Shown here one piece after another: positions 1-8,735 of a DNA stretch of 38,774 bases. The notes under the pieces were generated by a model. That model was not told the DNA's origin, searched no databases, and saw only the letters and a list, made by a program, of their open reading frames with translations. Positions within the stretch are counted from its first letter, which is position 1; every line of letters starts with the position of its first letter. Origin of the DNA: an uncultured Deferribacteres bacterium (GTDB lineage Bacteria > Zhuqueibacterota > JdFR-76 > DREG01); the NCBI GenBank assembly GCA_913009825.1, contig CAJVYQ010000052.1:1-38774 (forward strand). Direction: 5' to 3'. A program made the position numbers and the translations under genes.

Positions 1-9
1 AGACATGAA

Positions 10-92
10 AGCATCCTGAAGGATGCTATCGTAAATAGGACGCTTTAGCGCCCTTTCATTTCTTAGCCTTGTCGTTCACGGCAAGGCGAAAA
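10..92. repeat. Short palindromic intergenic repeat fragment
   Basis: A perfect 8-bp stem (AGCATCCT/AGGATGCT, 2-nt loop, 10-27) is followed by text resembling the 8222 repeat family: an acgctttagcgccct block near 40-54, then a hairpin with GCCTTG/CAAGGC arms near 66-90. It appears to be a diverged or partial copy of that family, in the 5' region of the secreted protein gene. It could also act as a terminator for a gene left of the window. Confidence 0.45.
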
Positions 93-151
93 AGATTGAA
101 AGAAAACACCTGAATAGTTACAAATAATGAAAATATTTGCAGAGGTGGAAG

Positions 152-2455
152 ATGAAAAAATTAGTATTGTTTCTGTTCCTGCTTGTGTGGGTTGTCTCAG
201 GGGTGGCTCAGGTCGTAAAAAAAGATTTAGCAAACCGGAAATACGAACCGGTTGTTATTTCCATGAAAGATTTTACCGGTTTTTATGATAAACTGGTAAA
301 GAATCTGTTCCTCTACGCTTACGATGATACAACTCAAAACTGGCGTCCGGTTCCGTTTCAAATTGATGACCGGGATTCCAGGGGAAATTACAATTTTGGC
401 GTCCCTGCCGACACTCCGGATGAGTATGATGAACTGGTGTTCATGCTGAAAGATATGGGCGACCGGGTGCCGGACGGCTACTGGCTGACGGACAGCGTGT
501 CCCGCAATCTATCCCGGTACGAGATCGAAATTGAAGACACTTTGTGGCATCACCAGAAAGCGTGGGTGTATCTGTTCTACTCCAATACCATTTCTAATTT
601 TACGGCGGAGGATTATATTAATTATGATGTTACAAATGATAGTCTTTATTCTAAGTATTATGAAGTTGAATTTAGCCCTCAATTTGGTTTGCCCTGGCAT
701 TACCGCATTACACATGCAGGAGGAGGCTCCGGAATTGATATTTTGGATCGACTAAAACTTAGAGTAAAAATACATATTGATATTTATGGTGATATTGTAA
801 TTAATGAAGATAATATTCATAAACAGGAGATATTATCCATTGATTCTCATGTACGTGTAATTCGCAATATGATGAGTAAAATCAGTGTTGCAACCGGAAT
901 TCCCGGTTATGATCCTGTAGAGGAAGATTCGATTTTTATGCCTATTGCTTTCTATCCTTACAATTTGAATCTGCATTCTGATAATATTGATTTAGCTCTC
1001 GGTGAAATTATTCCTGGAATTGAAGCGAGGATTACATTAATCCGAACTTCAATGGATTTAAATGCTAATGCAAATGGTATGAAATTCTATAATAAGTATA
1101 ATAAATATGAACCGGAAGATGTGCAAAATATGAATCTAATTAATGGCATGGGGCACTCGAATATTCAGTACCACACTCTGGATGTTCCCGGATTAAATTG
1201 GTTTCTCATTACGGGAACTCCGGTTTCTGGCGAATCTGTTGGTTCAATATTTTCCACAACATTTGTCCCGGATCTAGGGAATGCTCGGAATGTTTATTTT
1301 TACGATTATAATTACTCAAAAGGACAAACTTGGGATGGTACAAGTGATACTGGGGATCGGGTTTCCTGGGGAGATAGTGGAATTCGTATTGATGGAAATG
1401 ATATCACAGGCAAGTTTAAAATGCTAAGTAACACATTCTTTCTGCCCGCAAACCAAGTAGCTGATTTTGGCGACACGCTGAATGCCAACCTAGAACAACC
1501 GGTCTTGGTCAAAATTGCGCCGCAAAATTTTGACCTGATTGCGCCGGCAAAAATTGACGATTTGGCTGCTATCTCCGCTTATGATACTACCGTTACCTTA
1601 ACCTGGACAGCGCCCGGCGACGACAGCACAGCGGGGACAGCCAGCTATTATGAAGTCCGTTACAGTATGCAGGCGCCCACTGAAGGTGCTGAAAATGACT
1701 GGTTCGAAAATTTGGCGGATACTTTGGCCGGTGAGCCTGATTCATCACTTGCGGGCACAAAGGAGACCATGATAGTCTCCGGTCTGCAGCCAGGGCAGAC
1801 TTACTATTTTGCCGTTCGTACTTTCGATGAAGCGGATGTAAACGACGGCGCCGGAAACGGTTCGCCTGTGTCAAACATTGTTAGCACGGTTACGCTGGAC
1901 GTGGAGTTGGCGGCATTTTCCGCCGTTGCCACCGGGAATTCTGTTTTGTTAAGCTGGCGGACTGTCGGTGAGGACAATAATCTTGGTTTTGAATTGCAGC
2001 GAAAAAATGCAGGTGAAAATTATGAAATTATCGCTTTTATTTCCGGCAACGGCACTACTTCCGCGCCGCAGGATTATTCATATCAGGACAATAACCTGAT
2101 TAGCGGCATTTATTATTACCGCATCAAACAGATCGATACGGACGGTTCTTTTCGCTTTTTTAGCGAAAAAATGGTGGACGTAGCCGTTCCTGCTAAATTT
2201 GCCCTGTATCAAAATTACCCCAACCCATTTAACCCAACCACAACTATCAGCTACGACCTGGCCAAAGACAGCCGGGTGAGATTGGGGGTCTTCAATGTCA
2301 AAGGACAAATTATGCAGGTGCTGGTCAACGGATCTCAACCCGCCGGGCGTTACAAAGAAACAATCAGCGCTTCACAATGGCCGTCGGGAATCTATTTTGT
2401 CCGTTTGGTAGCCGGAAACCGAATCTTTGTTAAAAAGATAATCCTGTTGGAATAA
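152..2455 (+). CDS. Secreted protein with FN3-like domains and T9SS type A sorting domain
   Basis: The start at 152 is preferred over an upstream TTG (137) because an AGAGGTGG ribosome site lies just before it and the product then begins with a clean signal peptide (MKKLVLFLFLLVWVV, ending near VAQ). The 767-residue product has a long N-terminal part of unknown fold (about residues 20-460). Next comes a fibronectin III-like domain (about 470-585, DLAAISAYDTTVTLTW onward), then a second beta-sandwich (about 590-685). The C-terminal sorting domain (about 690-767) starts with FALYQNYPNPFNP and ends in the usual GxYxxxL and VxKIILLE strands. In the family this last domain directs export by type IX secretion and surface attachment or release. 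The central part of the gene (about 580-1400) is clearly more AT-rich than its ends, suggesting mosaic origin. Enzymatic function is not recognised; it may be a binding protein. Confidence 0.85.
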   Translation: MKKLVLFLFLLVWVVSGVAQVVKKDLANRKYEPVVISMKDFTGFYDKLVKNLFLYAYDDTTQNWRPVPFQIDDRDSRGNYNFGVPADTPDEYDELVFMLKDMGDRVPDGYWLTDSVSRNLSRYEIEIEDTLWHHQKAWVYLFYSNTISNFTAEDYINYDVTNDSLYSKYYEVEFSPQFGLPWHYRITHAGGGSGIDILDRLKLRVKIHIDIYGDIVINEDNIHKQEILSIDSHVRVIRNMMSKISVATGIPGYDPVEEDSIFMPIAFYPYNLNLHSDNIDLALGEIIPGIEARITLIRTSMDLNANANGMKFYNKYNKYEPEDVQNMNLINGMGHSNIQYHTLDVPGLNWFLITGTPVSGESVGSIFSTTFVPDLGNARNVYFYDYNYSKGQTWDGTSDTGDRVSWGDSGIRIDGNDITGKFKMLSNTFFLPANQVADFGDTLNANLEQPVLVKIAPQNFDLIAPAKIDDLAAISAYDTTVTLTWTAPGDDSTAGTASYYEVRYSMQAPTEGAENDWFENLADTLAGEPDSSLAGTKETMIVSGLQPGQTYYFAVRTFDEADVNDGAGNGSPVSNIVSTVTLDVELAAFSAVATGNSVLLSWRTVGEDNNLGFELQRKNAGENYEIIAFISGNGTTSAPQDYSYQDNNLISGIYYYRIKQIDTDGSFRFFSEKMVDVAVPAKFALYQNYPNPFNPTTTISYDLAKDSRVRLGVFNVKGQIMQVLVNGSQPAGRYKETISASQWPSGIYFVRLVAGNRIFVKKIILLE

Positions 2456-2491
2456 ATCCGGCTATTCCAACTTTAAAATTTTCTGCCTCTG

Positions 2492-2546
2492 CTGCGCCCC
2501 CGCGTTCAGAAAACCACTGTCCGAACGCGGAGACGCAGTGCTTTTT
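2492..2546 (+). terminator. Intrinsic terminator after the T9SS cargo gene
   Basis: Arms CTGCGCCCCCGCGTTC and GAACGCGGAGACGCAG pair at 14 of 16 positions and are followed by TGCTTTTTCT. It lies 36 nt after the stop codon at 2455. Confidence 0.75.
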
Positions 2547-2916
2547 CTCTAACTTTTTCTTCCTCTTTTTGTAACTATTCAGATAAGATATGGTTATTTG
2601 AAATCTGTTTTCCTTTTTTCTGTGAAACAATATCAATTTATCTGCGTAATAATCATTCAAAGTCAACAAACTTTTTAGATTTTAGCCCTTTACTTTCTCC
2701 TCCAGTTAGTTAGGGTTGGGGTCGGACGAATCTCCGGCCCCATTTTTTTCCTATTTAAATATTGCGGATTACCATATTTTTTTTATTTTAGATTGTAATT
2801 TAATGGTTTGAATGTAATTATTCAGATTATCTGGTAAATACACATAAAGACACGAAATTTTAATATCAAAAATCTATTTTCGAATGTTTCGTGTGTCTAT
2901 TGGCTGAATAATTACG
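2547..2916. other. AT-rich non-coding gap with a second terminator-like hairpin
   Basis: No supported gene. A GGGGTCGG/CCGGCCCC stem (8 bp with one G-T pair) followed by ATTTTTTT lies at 2718-2749 on the plus strand and looks like a strong intrinsic terminator. It is too far from the T9SS gene to be its primary terminator, so it might end a small RNA or be a backup. The remainder is AT-rich and featureless. Confidence 0.5.
2718..2749 (+). terminator. Orphan intrinsic terminator-like hairpin
   Basis: GGGGTCGG, an 8-nt loop and CCGGCCCC are followed by seven T residues after one A. There is no open reading frame directly upstream apart from the T9SS gene 260 bp away. Confidence 0.55.
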
Positions 2917-3092
2917 GCCTAAATTGAGCGATTCTCAGCTTAAAATAACCACACAAAGAGTTTTGTTATTCTGCCTGCCCGTCCACAGGCGGGAAAGAAT
3001 CTTGTTAGTTCTGTGCACTAAACCAACAAGATTCCTACCTGCCTGCGGTTCCTCGGGCAGGCGGAATGAGCGTAGAATCGCTCAATTTAAGC
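2917..3092. repeat. MITE-like element, family 1, copy a (176 bp)
   Basis: The left end reads GCCTAAATTGAGCGATTCT; the right end is its inverse (reverse complement GCTTAAATTGAGCGATTCT). The element is flanked by ACG on both sides (2914-2916 and 3093-3095). The interior contains opposed AGAATCTTGTT and AACAAGATTCCT blocks, so transcribed RNA would fold into a long hairpin. It sits just upstream of the MFS gene and supplies the spurious upstream in-frame extension of that gene. Confidence 0.85.
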
Positions 3093-3122
3093 ACGGGTAA
3101 AATTATATTCTGGGAGCAGCAA

Positions 3123-4421
3123 ATGTCCACCACAAATGAGAAGCCACAACACAGCAGAGAATTTCGATTCCGGCGCTTACTAAATTGGCTGCCACTTGGG
3201 CTGACTTATTCCCTGTTCTACATGGGACGTTACAATATTTCCGTAGCCAGTCCTAAAATTATGGGACTTTACGGTCTAACCAACACCGAATGGGGTATCA
3301 TCATCACCGCCGGTTTTTGGACTTATGCATTCAGTTTTATCATAAACGGTCCTTTAACCGATCGATACGGAGGGAAAAAAGCAATTTTGATTGGCGGAAC
3401 CGGAGCAGCCATTATGAATTTGGCGATGGCCTTTTTAGTTGGCTCCGGATTTTTTGCGACAAAAATTGTTCTGGCGTTCTCTTTACTATATGCTTTGAAT
3501 ATGTACTTCCAGAGTTTTGGCGCAGTTTCCATCGTAAAAGTAAACTCATCATGGTTTCATGTACGGGAAAGGGGGATTTTTGGCGGAATATTCGGCATTC
3601 TTATATCTTTGGGTTACCAGTTGGCGTACGGAGTAGGGGCTTTTATTTTAGCTCACTTCCCTCTTATTTATGTTTTTATCATCCCTTCCATTCTTTTGAT
3701 TCTGTTTGTTATATTAGACTTGTTCATCATCAAAGATAAACCTTCTGAAGCGGGCTTTGAAGACTTTGATACCGCAGATGCCAGTTCCGGCGTTGAAGAG
3801 GAAGTGAATTTTTCTTACATTTTGAAAAGAATATTCACCAATCGCGTGGTTTTTACTATTGCCGTCATAGAATTTTGCACCGGCGTTATCCGGAACGGCA
3901 CCATGCAATGGTTACCCAAATATCTAAATGATGTTTTCCCTGAAGCCGGCACCGCCGCTTTGGGTTGGTACGGTACCGGTTTGTTTTTAGTCGGAATTGT
4001 TGGCGGACTTACTGCCGGATTTGTTTCCGATAAAGTTTTTGGTTCCCGCCGTCCGCCGGTGGCAGGTATTTTTTACGGCTTTTTAATCCTTTCCCTGGTA
4101 TTGCTGGGATACGCCCGTTCCGCCGATGTAGCCGTGACTGCCGCTGTGGTCGCCGCATTCTTTTTCATCGGGATTCATGGCATGCTCTCCGGCACGGCAT
4201 CGATGGATTTTGGCGGCACCAAAGGAGCTGCAAGCGCCGCCGGTATCATCGATGGATTTGTTTATCTGGGCAGCGGCGTCTCCGGTTTTCTGGGATTTCT
4301 AATTGATAAATTCGGCTGGAATGCCTGGGCATTTTTTTTAATCCCTTTCGGCATTGTGGGATTAATTTTAAATATTACCCTGTGGAATGTGATGCCCAAG
4401 GGGCGTCATTCCGGTCATTGA
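3123..4421 (+). CDS. MFS transporter, organophosphate:phosphate antiporter (OPA)-like
   Basis: The start at 3123 is chosen over 3066 because a GGGAG ribosome site lies at 3112-3116 and the extra 19 codons upstream lie mostly in a repeat element. The 432-residue product has about 12 hydrophobic segments. It has the early motif FYMGRYNISVASP, then a TxxEWGxIxxAGFxxYAxSF stretch and the MFS loop motif DRYGGKKAI, arranged as in OPA antiporters (GlpT/UhpT relatives). Known members exchange phosphorylated sugars or glycerol-3-phosphate for phosphate across the inner membrane. The substrate cannot be read from sequence. It is followed after 27 nt by a P-loop protein gene, probably in one operon. It ends in TGA. 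Confidence 0.8.
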   Translation: MSTTNEKPQHSREFRFRRLLNWLPLGLTYSLFYMGRYNISVASPKIMGLYGLTNTEWGIIITAGFWTYAFSFIINGPLTDRYGGKKAILIGGTGAAIMNLAMAFLVGSGFFATKIVLAFSLLYALNMYFQSFGAVSIVKVNSSWFHVRERGIFGGIFGILISLGYQLAYGVGAFILAHFPLIYVFIIPSILLILFVILDLFIIKDKPSEAGFEDFDTADASSGVEEEVNFSYILKRIFTNRVVFTIAVIEFCTGVIRNGTMQWLPKYLNDVFPEAGTAALGWYGTGLFLVGIVGGLTAGFVSDKVFGSRRPPVAGIFYGFLILSLVLLGYARSADVAVTAAVVAAFFFIGIHGMLSGTASMDFGGTKGAASAAGIIDGFVYLGSGVSGFLGFLIDKFGWNAWAFFLIPFGIVGLILNITLWNVMPKGRHSGH

Positions 4422-4448
4422 AAGTACAGAAAAACAAGGAATTTGGTT

Positions 4449-5180
4449 ATGAAAGAAGATCGATTGAAAGTTATTATCCTGCTGGGTCGTCCTGCTGCGG
4501 GAAAATCGGAAGTCATCGACTATTTAAAAAAGGTTCCGGAAACTGAACGGTTCAAACGTTTTCATATCGGCAAATTCGAAGAGATCGATGATTTCCCCAT
4601 GTTGTGGGCCTGGTTCGAAGAAGACGAAATTTTGGCAAAGGTTCTGGAGAAACCGCGTATGCACACCGATAAAGACGGCTATTTTCTTTCCGGGTACCAG
4701 TGGCACCTGCTGATTGAACGGATTGGTCTGGACTATGCAAAAAAATTGCGCGATAACCCGGATTACCACCGGGATGTAACCTGTCTGGTGGAATTTTCGC
4801 GTGGTTCCGAACATGGCGGCTACCGTGAAGCATTTCAGCATCTTTCCGGGGAAATTTTAAAAAACGCCGGTATTGTTTATATCAACGTGTCTTATGAAGA
4901 ATCCAAACGTAAAAACCGCCGTCGTTTCAACCCGGAAAAACCGGACAGTATTTTGGAGCATGGTCTGCCGGATGAGAAACTGGACCGGCTTTACAAGGAG
5001 ATCGATTGGGAAGAAGTAAGTTCCGTTCATCCGGGATATATTGAAATCAAAGGGTATCGGGTTCCTTATGTGATTTTTCAGAATGAACCGGAAATCACCG
5101 ATAAACCGGCAAAGTTAGGCAGGCATTTGGAGGAGGTGTTGCAAAAGCTGAAGAAGCTACGAGATAAATATAGTGAATAA
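4449..5180 (+). CDS. P-loop NTPase/kinase-like protein of unknown role
   Basis: ATG at 4449 follows AAGGA at 4436-4440 and is preferred to a TTG two codons upstream. The 243-residue product opens with a hydrophobic strand and the Walker A motif GRPAAGKS (about residues 12-19), the topology of adenylate-kinase-like and AAA NTPases. A conserved-looking VEFSRGSEHGG segment near the middle may be the Walker B/substrate strand. An Arg/Lys-rich KRKNRRRFNPEKP stretch could be a lid. No family name is recognised. The gene is tightly spaced behind the transporter, so a shared phosphorylated substrate is possible, but this is inference only. Confidence 0.7.
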   Translation: MKEDRLKVIILLGRPAAGKSEVIDYLKKVPETERFKRFHIGKFEEIDDFPMLWAWFEEDEILAKVLEKPRMHTDKDGYFLSGYQWHLLIERIGLDYAKKLRDNPDYHRDVTCLVEFSRGSEHGGYREAFQHLSGEILKNAGIVYINVSYEESKRKNRRRFNPEKPDSILEHGLPDEKLDRLYKEIDWEEVSSVHPGYIEIKGYRVPYVIFQNEPEITDKPAKLGRHLEEVLQKLKKLRDKYSE

Positions 5181-5313
5181 GAGAACAGGAGTTACAAAGT
5201 AACGCCGGTTTTTTACAATTTACAATAAAAAAATGCCCGAGGGTGAATTTTCAGGCTCAGAATTGAAAGACGCCACAAACCGACGCACCCGATTCAGTGA
5301 CCCCTGTGGTTGA

Positions 5314-6087
5314 TTACCACTCTTTGGGTTTAAATCCTCTGCTATTTTTACTCTCCATGATTTTGTCCCCTACTCCCAAAACTACAAATCCCTTTCTTTC
5401 TGCATATTTCAATGCATTTAGCGGGATGTTCAACGCAGCTAAAATCCCAATAATTTTCCTTGATTGATATTCAGGGAAAAAATCTCTGAATGTGGCGATA
5501 TCGTAAATAAATTCTTTTACATATTCATTTTTCAATGTGGTTTTAGTGCTGTTAAAAAACAGTTTATCACCTGCCAGAGCGATAGCGTCAAATTCTTTAT
5601 TACGTCCATCAGGAAGGATGCGGGTAATGCGAATCATGATGCTTTCCGGTTTCAGATCAAATTCTTCCTGTATGATTCTGCCTATACTGGGATAAATAAG
5701 GTCTTCCACCAATGTCCCCATTTTATTCGCTAGATTCCCCCATTGTTTGTTCATTTCTCTTCTTTCCGCTTTTGTCTCATCTTTGAAGACTTTCATCTCA
5801 TCTTTGAAGACTTTCATCTCATCTTTAAAGTCAGTCATCTCATTTTTAAAGTCAATCATCTCATTTTTAAAGTCGGTCATCTCGTCTTTAAAGTCGGTCA
5901 TCTCGTCTTTAAAGACTTTCATTTCGTCTTTAAAATCTTTCATTTCTTTTTGGAAAATGCGCGTTTCATTTTTTAGTTCTAAAATTCCTCTTTCCATGCG
6001 CAATAAAGCGGAACCTGTTTGAGCTACAAACTGGCCAAACAGTGTCTCTAAGCCATCTACACGCTCTTCTAATCTAACAGCCATCAT
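5314..6087 (-). CDS. DUF3782-like coiled-coil protein with PD-(D/E)XK-like C-terminal domain
   Basis: The 257-residue product starts with ATG ATG (6087 or 6084; AAAGGGATT upstream fits the second ATG slightly better). Residues about 40-115 are near-perfect heptads of the type xFKDEMx, predicting a long parallel coiled coil. The C-terminal half has RITRILPDGRNKEFDAIALAGDKLFF, resembling the core of the PD-(D/E)XK-like domain in DUF3782 proteins. The expected catalytic E-x-K is not obvious (FFNSTKTT instead), so nuclease activity is doubtful. Members of this family are common, of unknown role and often multicopy. It is flanked by non-coding DNA and is probably monocistronic. Confidence 0.7.
   Translation of the reverse strand: MMAVRLEERVDGLETLFGQFVAQTGSALLRMERGILELKNETRIFQKEMKDFKDEMKVFKDEMTDFKDEMTDFKNEMIDFKNEMTDFKDEMKVFKDEMKVFKDETKAERREMNKQWGNLANKMGTLVEDLIYPSIGRIIQEEFDLKPESIMIRITRILPDGRNKEFDAIALAGDKLFFNSTKTTLKNEYVKEFIYDIATFRDFFPEYQSRKIIGILAALNIPLNALKYAERKGFVVLGVGDKIMESKNSRGFKPKEW
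5776..5946 (-). repeat. In-frame 21-bp tandem repeats encoding heptads
   Basis: About eight 21-bp units, each encoding E-M-[KTI]-[DV]-F-K-[DN], lie inside the DUF3782-like gene. Neighbouring units differ by a few bases only; the two pairs encoding KVFKDEM are almost identical. Gain or loss of a unit would keep the frame and change coiled-coil length by one heptad, so copy number may vary between strains. Confidence 0.85.
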
Positions 6088-6199
6088 TAATCCCTTTTAT
6101 ATTTATTTTTTTCGATATCATTAATATACGAACAAGTTGCTTACTCAAGCAAATAAATTTCCCCGTGCAGGTAACCAAATTTGCCTGGATTCCCTAATA

Positions 6200-7297
6200 T
6201 CAATTTCCGGATTGTGCTTCTGCAATAATCTCTTTCAGTTGCTCAAATCTTTCCAGAATCGGGATATGCTGGGTGCAGGCGTCTTCACATGCCCGGCATT
6301 GGCTGCATTTTTCCAGGATGGAAATGTCCAGTGCCCAGTGATATTTCATCCTTATTGCCACGGTTTTTGGGTTTTTTTCAAAAATGTAGTTGTTGTACAA
6401 ATCCATGAATTTGGGAATGGGAATGTCATCGACACAGGGCAGACAATAGCTGCAGCCGGTGCAGATTTGATCCAAAGATTGTTCTATTCCTTTCTCCAGA
6501 TTCCGGATTCGCTCCCGGGTTAACACAGGCAGATTCTCCACTGCGGCCACATTTTGTTCCACCTCCGCAATGCTGGCCATGCCTGCCAGCGTGACGGTGA
6601 TTTCCGGATGCGCCATATTGAACCGCAATGCGGCAGAGACAACCGATTGAAAATCATTTTCTTTGATGAAAGCAAATCTCTTTTCGTTTTGCGGAATCAC
6701 CCCGCCGGACAGCGGATTCATGGTAACCACTCCCATTCCGGCTTTATAGGCAGCCAGCACGCCTTCTCTGCGAAAAGGGAAATTAATGATATTGTATCCC
6801 AATGTGATGCCTTCAAACAGCCCCATTTTTACGACTTCTTTGATCTCTTCGCCGGGTTGGTGGCTGGAAATAACCAGATGATCGATTAAGCCCTCTTCCT
6901 TTGCCCGTAAAAATGTCTCAATGGCGCCGCCTTTTTTTGCTTTTTCGAACCGTTCCATGTTCAATACCCACCAGAAATGGTAGAAATCGATTTTATCCAC
7001 TTTCAACCGGGTGAGTGATTGTTCCAGGTCTCTCCTCACTTTTTCACTCTCATTTTCGGCACTTTTGGTGGAGATAAAAACCGGCGATTCGATCTGCTGC
7101 ATAGCCAGGCCCATGATAGATTCGCTTTTATCCCGGCAGTAAGCCGGCGCCGTATCCAGATAGTTAACGCCCAGCTCAACGGCACGGATGATAATTTCGG
7201 CAGATTTTTCCACAGGTTCACCTTCTTTGAAACGCATGCCGCCAAAACCTAAAATAGATACTTTTTTGCCGGTTTTTCCATATTCGCGGTAAATCAT
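6200..7297 (-). CDS. Aldo/keto reductase with C-terminal Fe-S motifs
   Basis: ATG at 7297 has AGGAG five bases upstream (7303-7307) and is preferred to a start six codons earlier. The 365-residue protein begins YREYGKTGKKVSILGFGGMRF, the usual AKR opening. It carries the catalytic set: Asp and Tyr in YLDTAPAY, Lys in ISTKS, His in DFYHFWW. The C-terminal third has CTGCSYCLPC followed by a second cluster CSQCRACEDAC, marking the subgroup of AKRs with [4Fe-4S] ferredoxin-like tails found in anaerobes. Predicted cytoplasmic, NAD(P)H-linked; the substrate is unknown. No obvious operon partner. Confidence 0.88.
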   Translation of the reverse strand: MIYREYGKTGKKVSILGFGGMRFKEGEPVEKSAEIIIRAVELGVNYLDTAPAYCRDKSESIMGLAMQQIESPVFISTKSAENESEKVRRDLEQSLTRLKVDKIDFYHFWWVLNMERFEKAKKGGAIETFLRAKEEGLIDHLVISSHQPGEEIKEVVKMGLFEGITLGYNIINFPFRREGVLAAYKAGMGVVTMNPLSGGVIPQNEKRFAFIKENDFQSVVSAALRFNMAHPEITVTLAGMASIAEVEQNVAAVENLPVLTRERIRNLEKGIEQSLDQICTGCSYCLPCVDDIPIPKFMDLYNNYIFEKNPKTVAIRMKYHWALDISILEKCSQCRACEDACTQHIPILERFEQLKEIIAEAQSGN

Positions 7298-7477
7298 AAC
7301 TACTCCTGTTATCAATAAATTTCCTGTACTAACCTTTGACCGGGCAATTTGGATGAGAATATTTTAGCTAGTTCATCAGGATAAATAATACTTGCATTTA
7401 AAATCTGTTATTTGTAAAATCATCACTAAAGATTGCAAAATTTCAGTTATTTTTCAACCCTATTTTTGAGGTTCATA

Positions 7478-8101
7478 ATGATTGTAAATCCCCCTATCGA
7501 AGAATATCTCAAACAGTTACTCCCCGGGCGAGATCCCATCCTGGCGGAAATGGAATCTTTCGGATACAACATCAATTTCCCCATTTTAGGACCGCTTGTA
7601 GGAACAGTCCTGTTACAATTAACCACGGCGATCCGGGCGAAAAGAATTTTGGAATTGGGTTCCGGATTTGGATATTCCGCTTATTGGTTCTCATTAGGAA
7701 TCCCTGAGGATGGCAAAATATTTTGTACCGATCTCTCCATAAAAAATAAAGAAAAAGCGGAAAATTATTTCCGGCGTGCAGGATGCGAAAATAAATTACA
7801 ATTTATGGTGGGTAACGCGCTGGAAATTTTGCATGATTTGGATGGTGAATTTGATATCATTTTGAACGATGTTCAGAAAACAAAATATCCCGACGTTCTT
7901 GAACCGGCGATTGCAAAATTGCGCCGGGGCGGTATTTTGGTTACTGATAATGTGTTGAGAAAAGGAAATGTGGTTGCAGAAAGCGATGATGAGAGTGTTG
8001 CCGCCATTCAGCGCTTCAACAAAATGATGTTTGAGTCGCAGGCGGTTATCTCATCCATTTTACCTATTAGAGACGGACTGGGTATCTGTGTGAAAAAATA
8101 G
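7478..8101 (+). CDS. SAM-dependent O-methyltransferase (COMT-like class I)
   Basis: ATG at 7478 follows TTGAGGT (GAGGT at 7468-7472); an upstream start would add 15 unlikely residues. The 207-residue protein has the SAM-binding motif ILELGSGFGYSAYWFS, the acidic strand end FCTDLS, and FDIILNDVQKTKYPD near the metal/substrate site, as in the cation-dependent catechol O-methyltransferase-like family (PF01596). The metal-binding DN appears in LVTDNVLRKG. The substrate is not predictable. It ends in TAG and is followed by dense repeats. Confidence 0.88.
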   Translation: MIVNPPIEEYLKQLLPGRDPILAEMESFGYNINFPILGPLVGTVLLQLTTAIRAKRILELGSGFGYSAYWFSLGIPEDGKIFCTDLSIKNKEKAENYFRRAGCENKLQFMVGNALEILHDLDGEFDIILNDVQKTKYPDVLEPAIAKLRRGGILVTDNVLRKGNVVAESDDESVAAIQRFNKMMFESQAVISSILPIRDGLGICVKK

Positions 8102-8221
8102 AAGGTTTTGTTGTAACTATTCAGGTATGCTTTTCGTTTATTGCGCAAGAAGCCTTCGACTCCCTGCCTGCGGCAGGCAGGCGTTCAGGCTGGCTTAAAT
8201 AGCCATGCCGAGCGGAGAAAT

Positions 8222-8340
8222 ATCGCCCCATGGTGAGCAACGAGGCTAAAAGTACGAAGGACGCTAAAGCGCCCTGTCTTTTGAGCGTCATTTATGGCGC
8301 TTGCTAACCTTAGTCCCGTGATTCATCACGGGGCGGGCGT
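8222..8340. repeat. Palindromic repeat family 2, copy A
   Basis: The left end CGCCCCATGGTGAGCAACG is an imperfect inverse of the right end (reverse complement CGCCCCGTGATGAATCACG). The interior has a GGACGCTAAAGCGCCCTGTC block and a second hairpin from AGCGTCATTTATGGCGCT. The same text recurs at 8409-8528 and partially at 26841 and 35230, so it is dispersed. No open reading frame is needed to explain it. Confidence 0.8.
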
Positions 8341-8408
8341 TGCAAATAATTAAACACAAAAGGACATTACTTATTTCAGAAACAGCAGAGAAAATGAGTA
8401 TTCGGAAA

Positions 8409-8528
8409 TATCGCCCCATGGTGAACAACGAGGCTAAAAGTGCGAAGGACGCTAAGGCGCCCTGTCTTTTGAGCGTCATTTATGGCGCTTGCTAACCTTA
8501 GCCCTGTGGTTCACCACGGGGCGGACGT
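8409..8528. repeat. Palindromic repeat family 2, copy B
   Basis: Almost identical to the copy at 8222-8340, in the same orientation, 68 bp away. The differences are mainly compensating or single-base changes in the terminal hairpin (GTGGTTCACCAC instead of GTGATTCATCAC), so the stem is preserved. Confidence 0.8.
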
Positions 8529-8605
8529 TTTTCCCGGCATAAATAAACCAACCTGTCAGAATTCAACGCTTTTGACCCGAATGCTCTGCGAAAGTATGAT
8601 TCAGT

Positions 8606-8727
8606 AATTAGTGCCTTTCCGAAAATTTCTTTAATATTGTCATTCCGGTAATTTTTTAGCGCCCTGCCTGTTGCAGGCAGGCCGCTAAAAGCATGCGGGA
8701 ATGACAAAATTCGGACAGACACTAATT
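8606..8727. repeat. MITE-like palindromic element
   Basis: The left end AATTAGTGCCTTTCCGAA mirrors the right end (reverse complement AATTAGTGTCTGTCCGAA). Inner arms GTCATTCCGG and GCGGGAATGAC also pair, around a core of GCCTGCCTGTTGCAGGCAGGC. It ends just 8 bp from the stop codon of the tricorn gene. Confidence 0.7.
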
Positions 8728-8735
8728 AACAGTCT

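Noticed and set aside
5743-6022. Two antisense open frames across the heptad repeats
   Set aside because: They are the mirror of the 21-bp repeats, with unlikely repetitive translations (FKVxHLVFKV-type).
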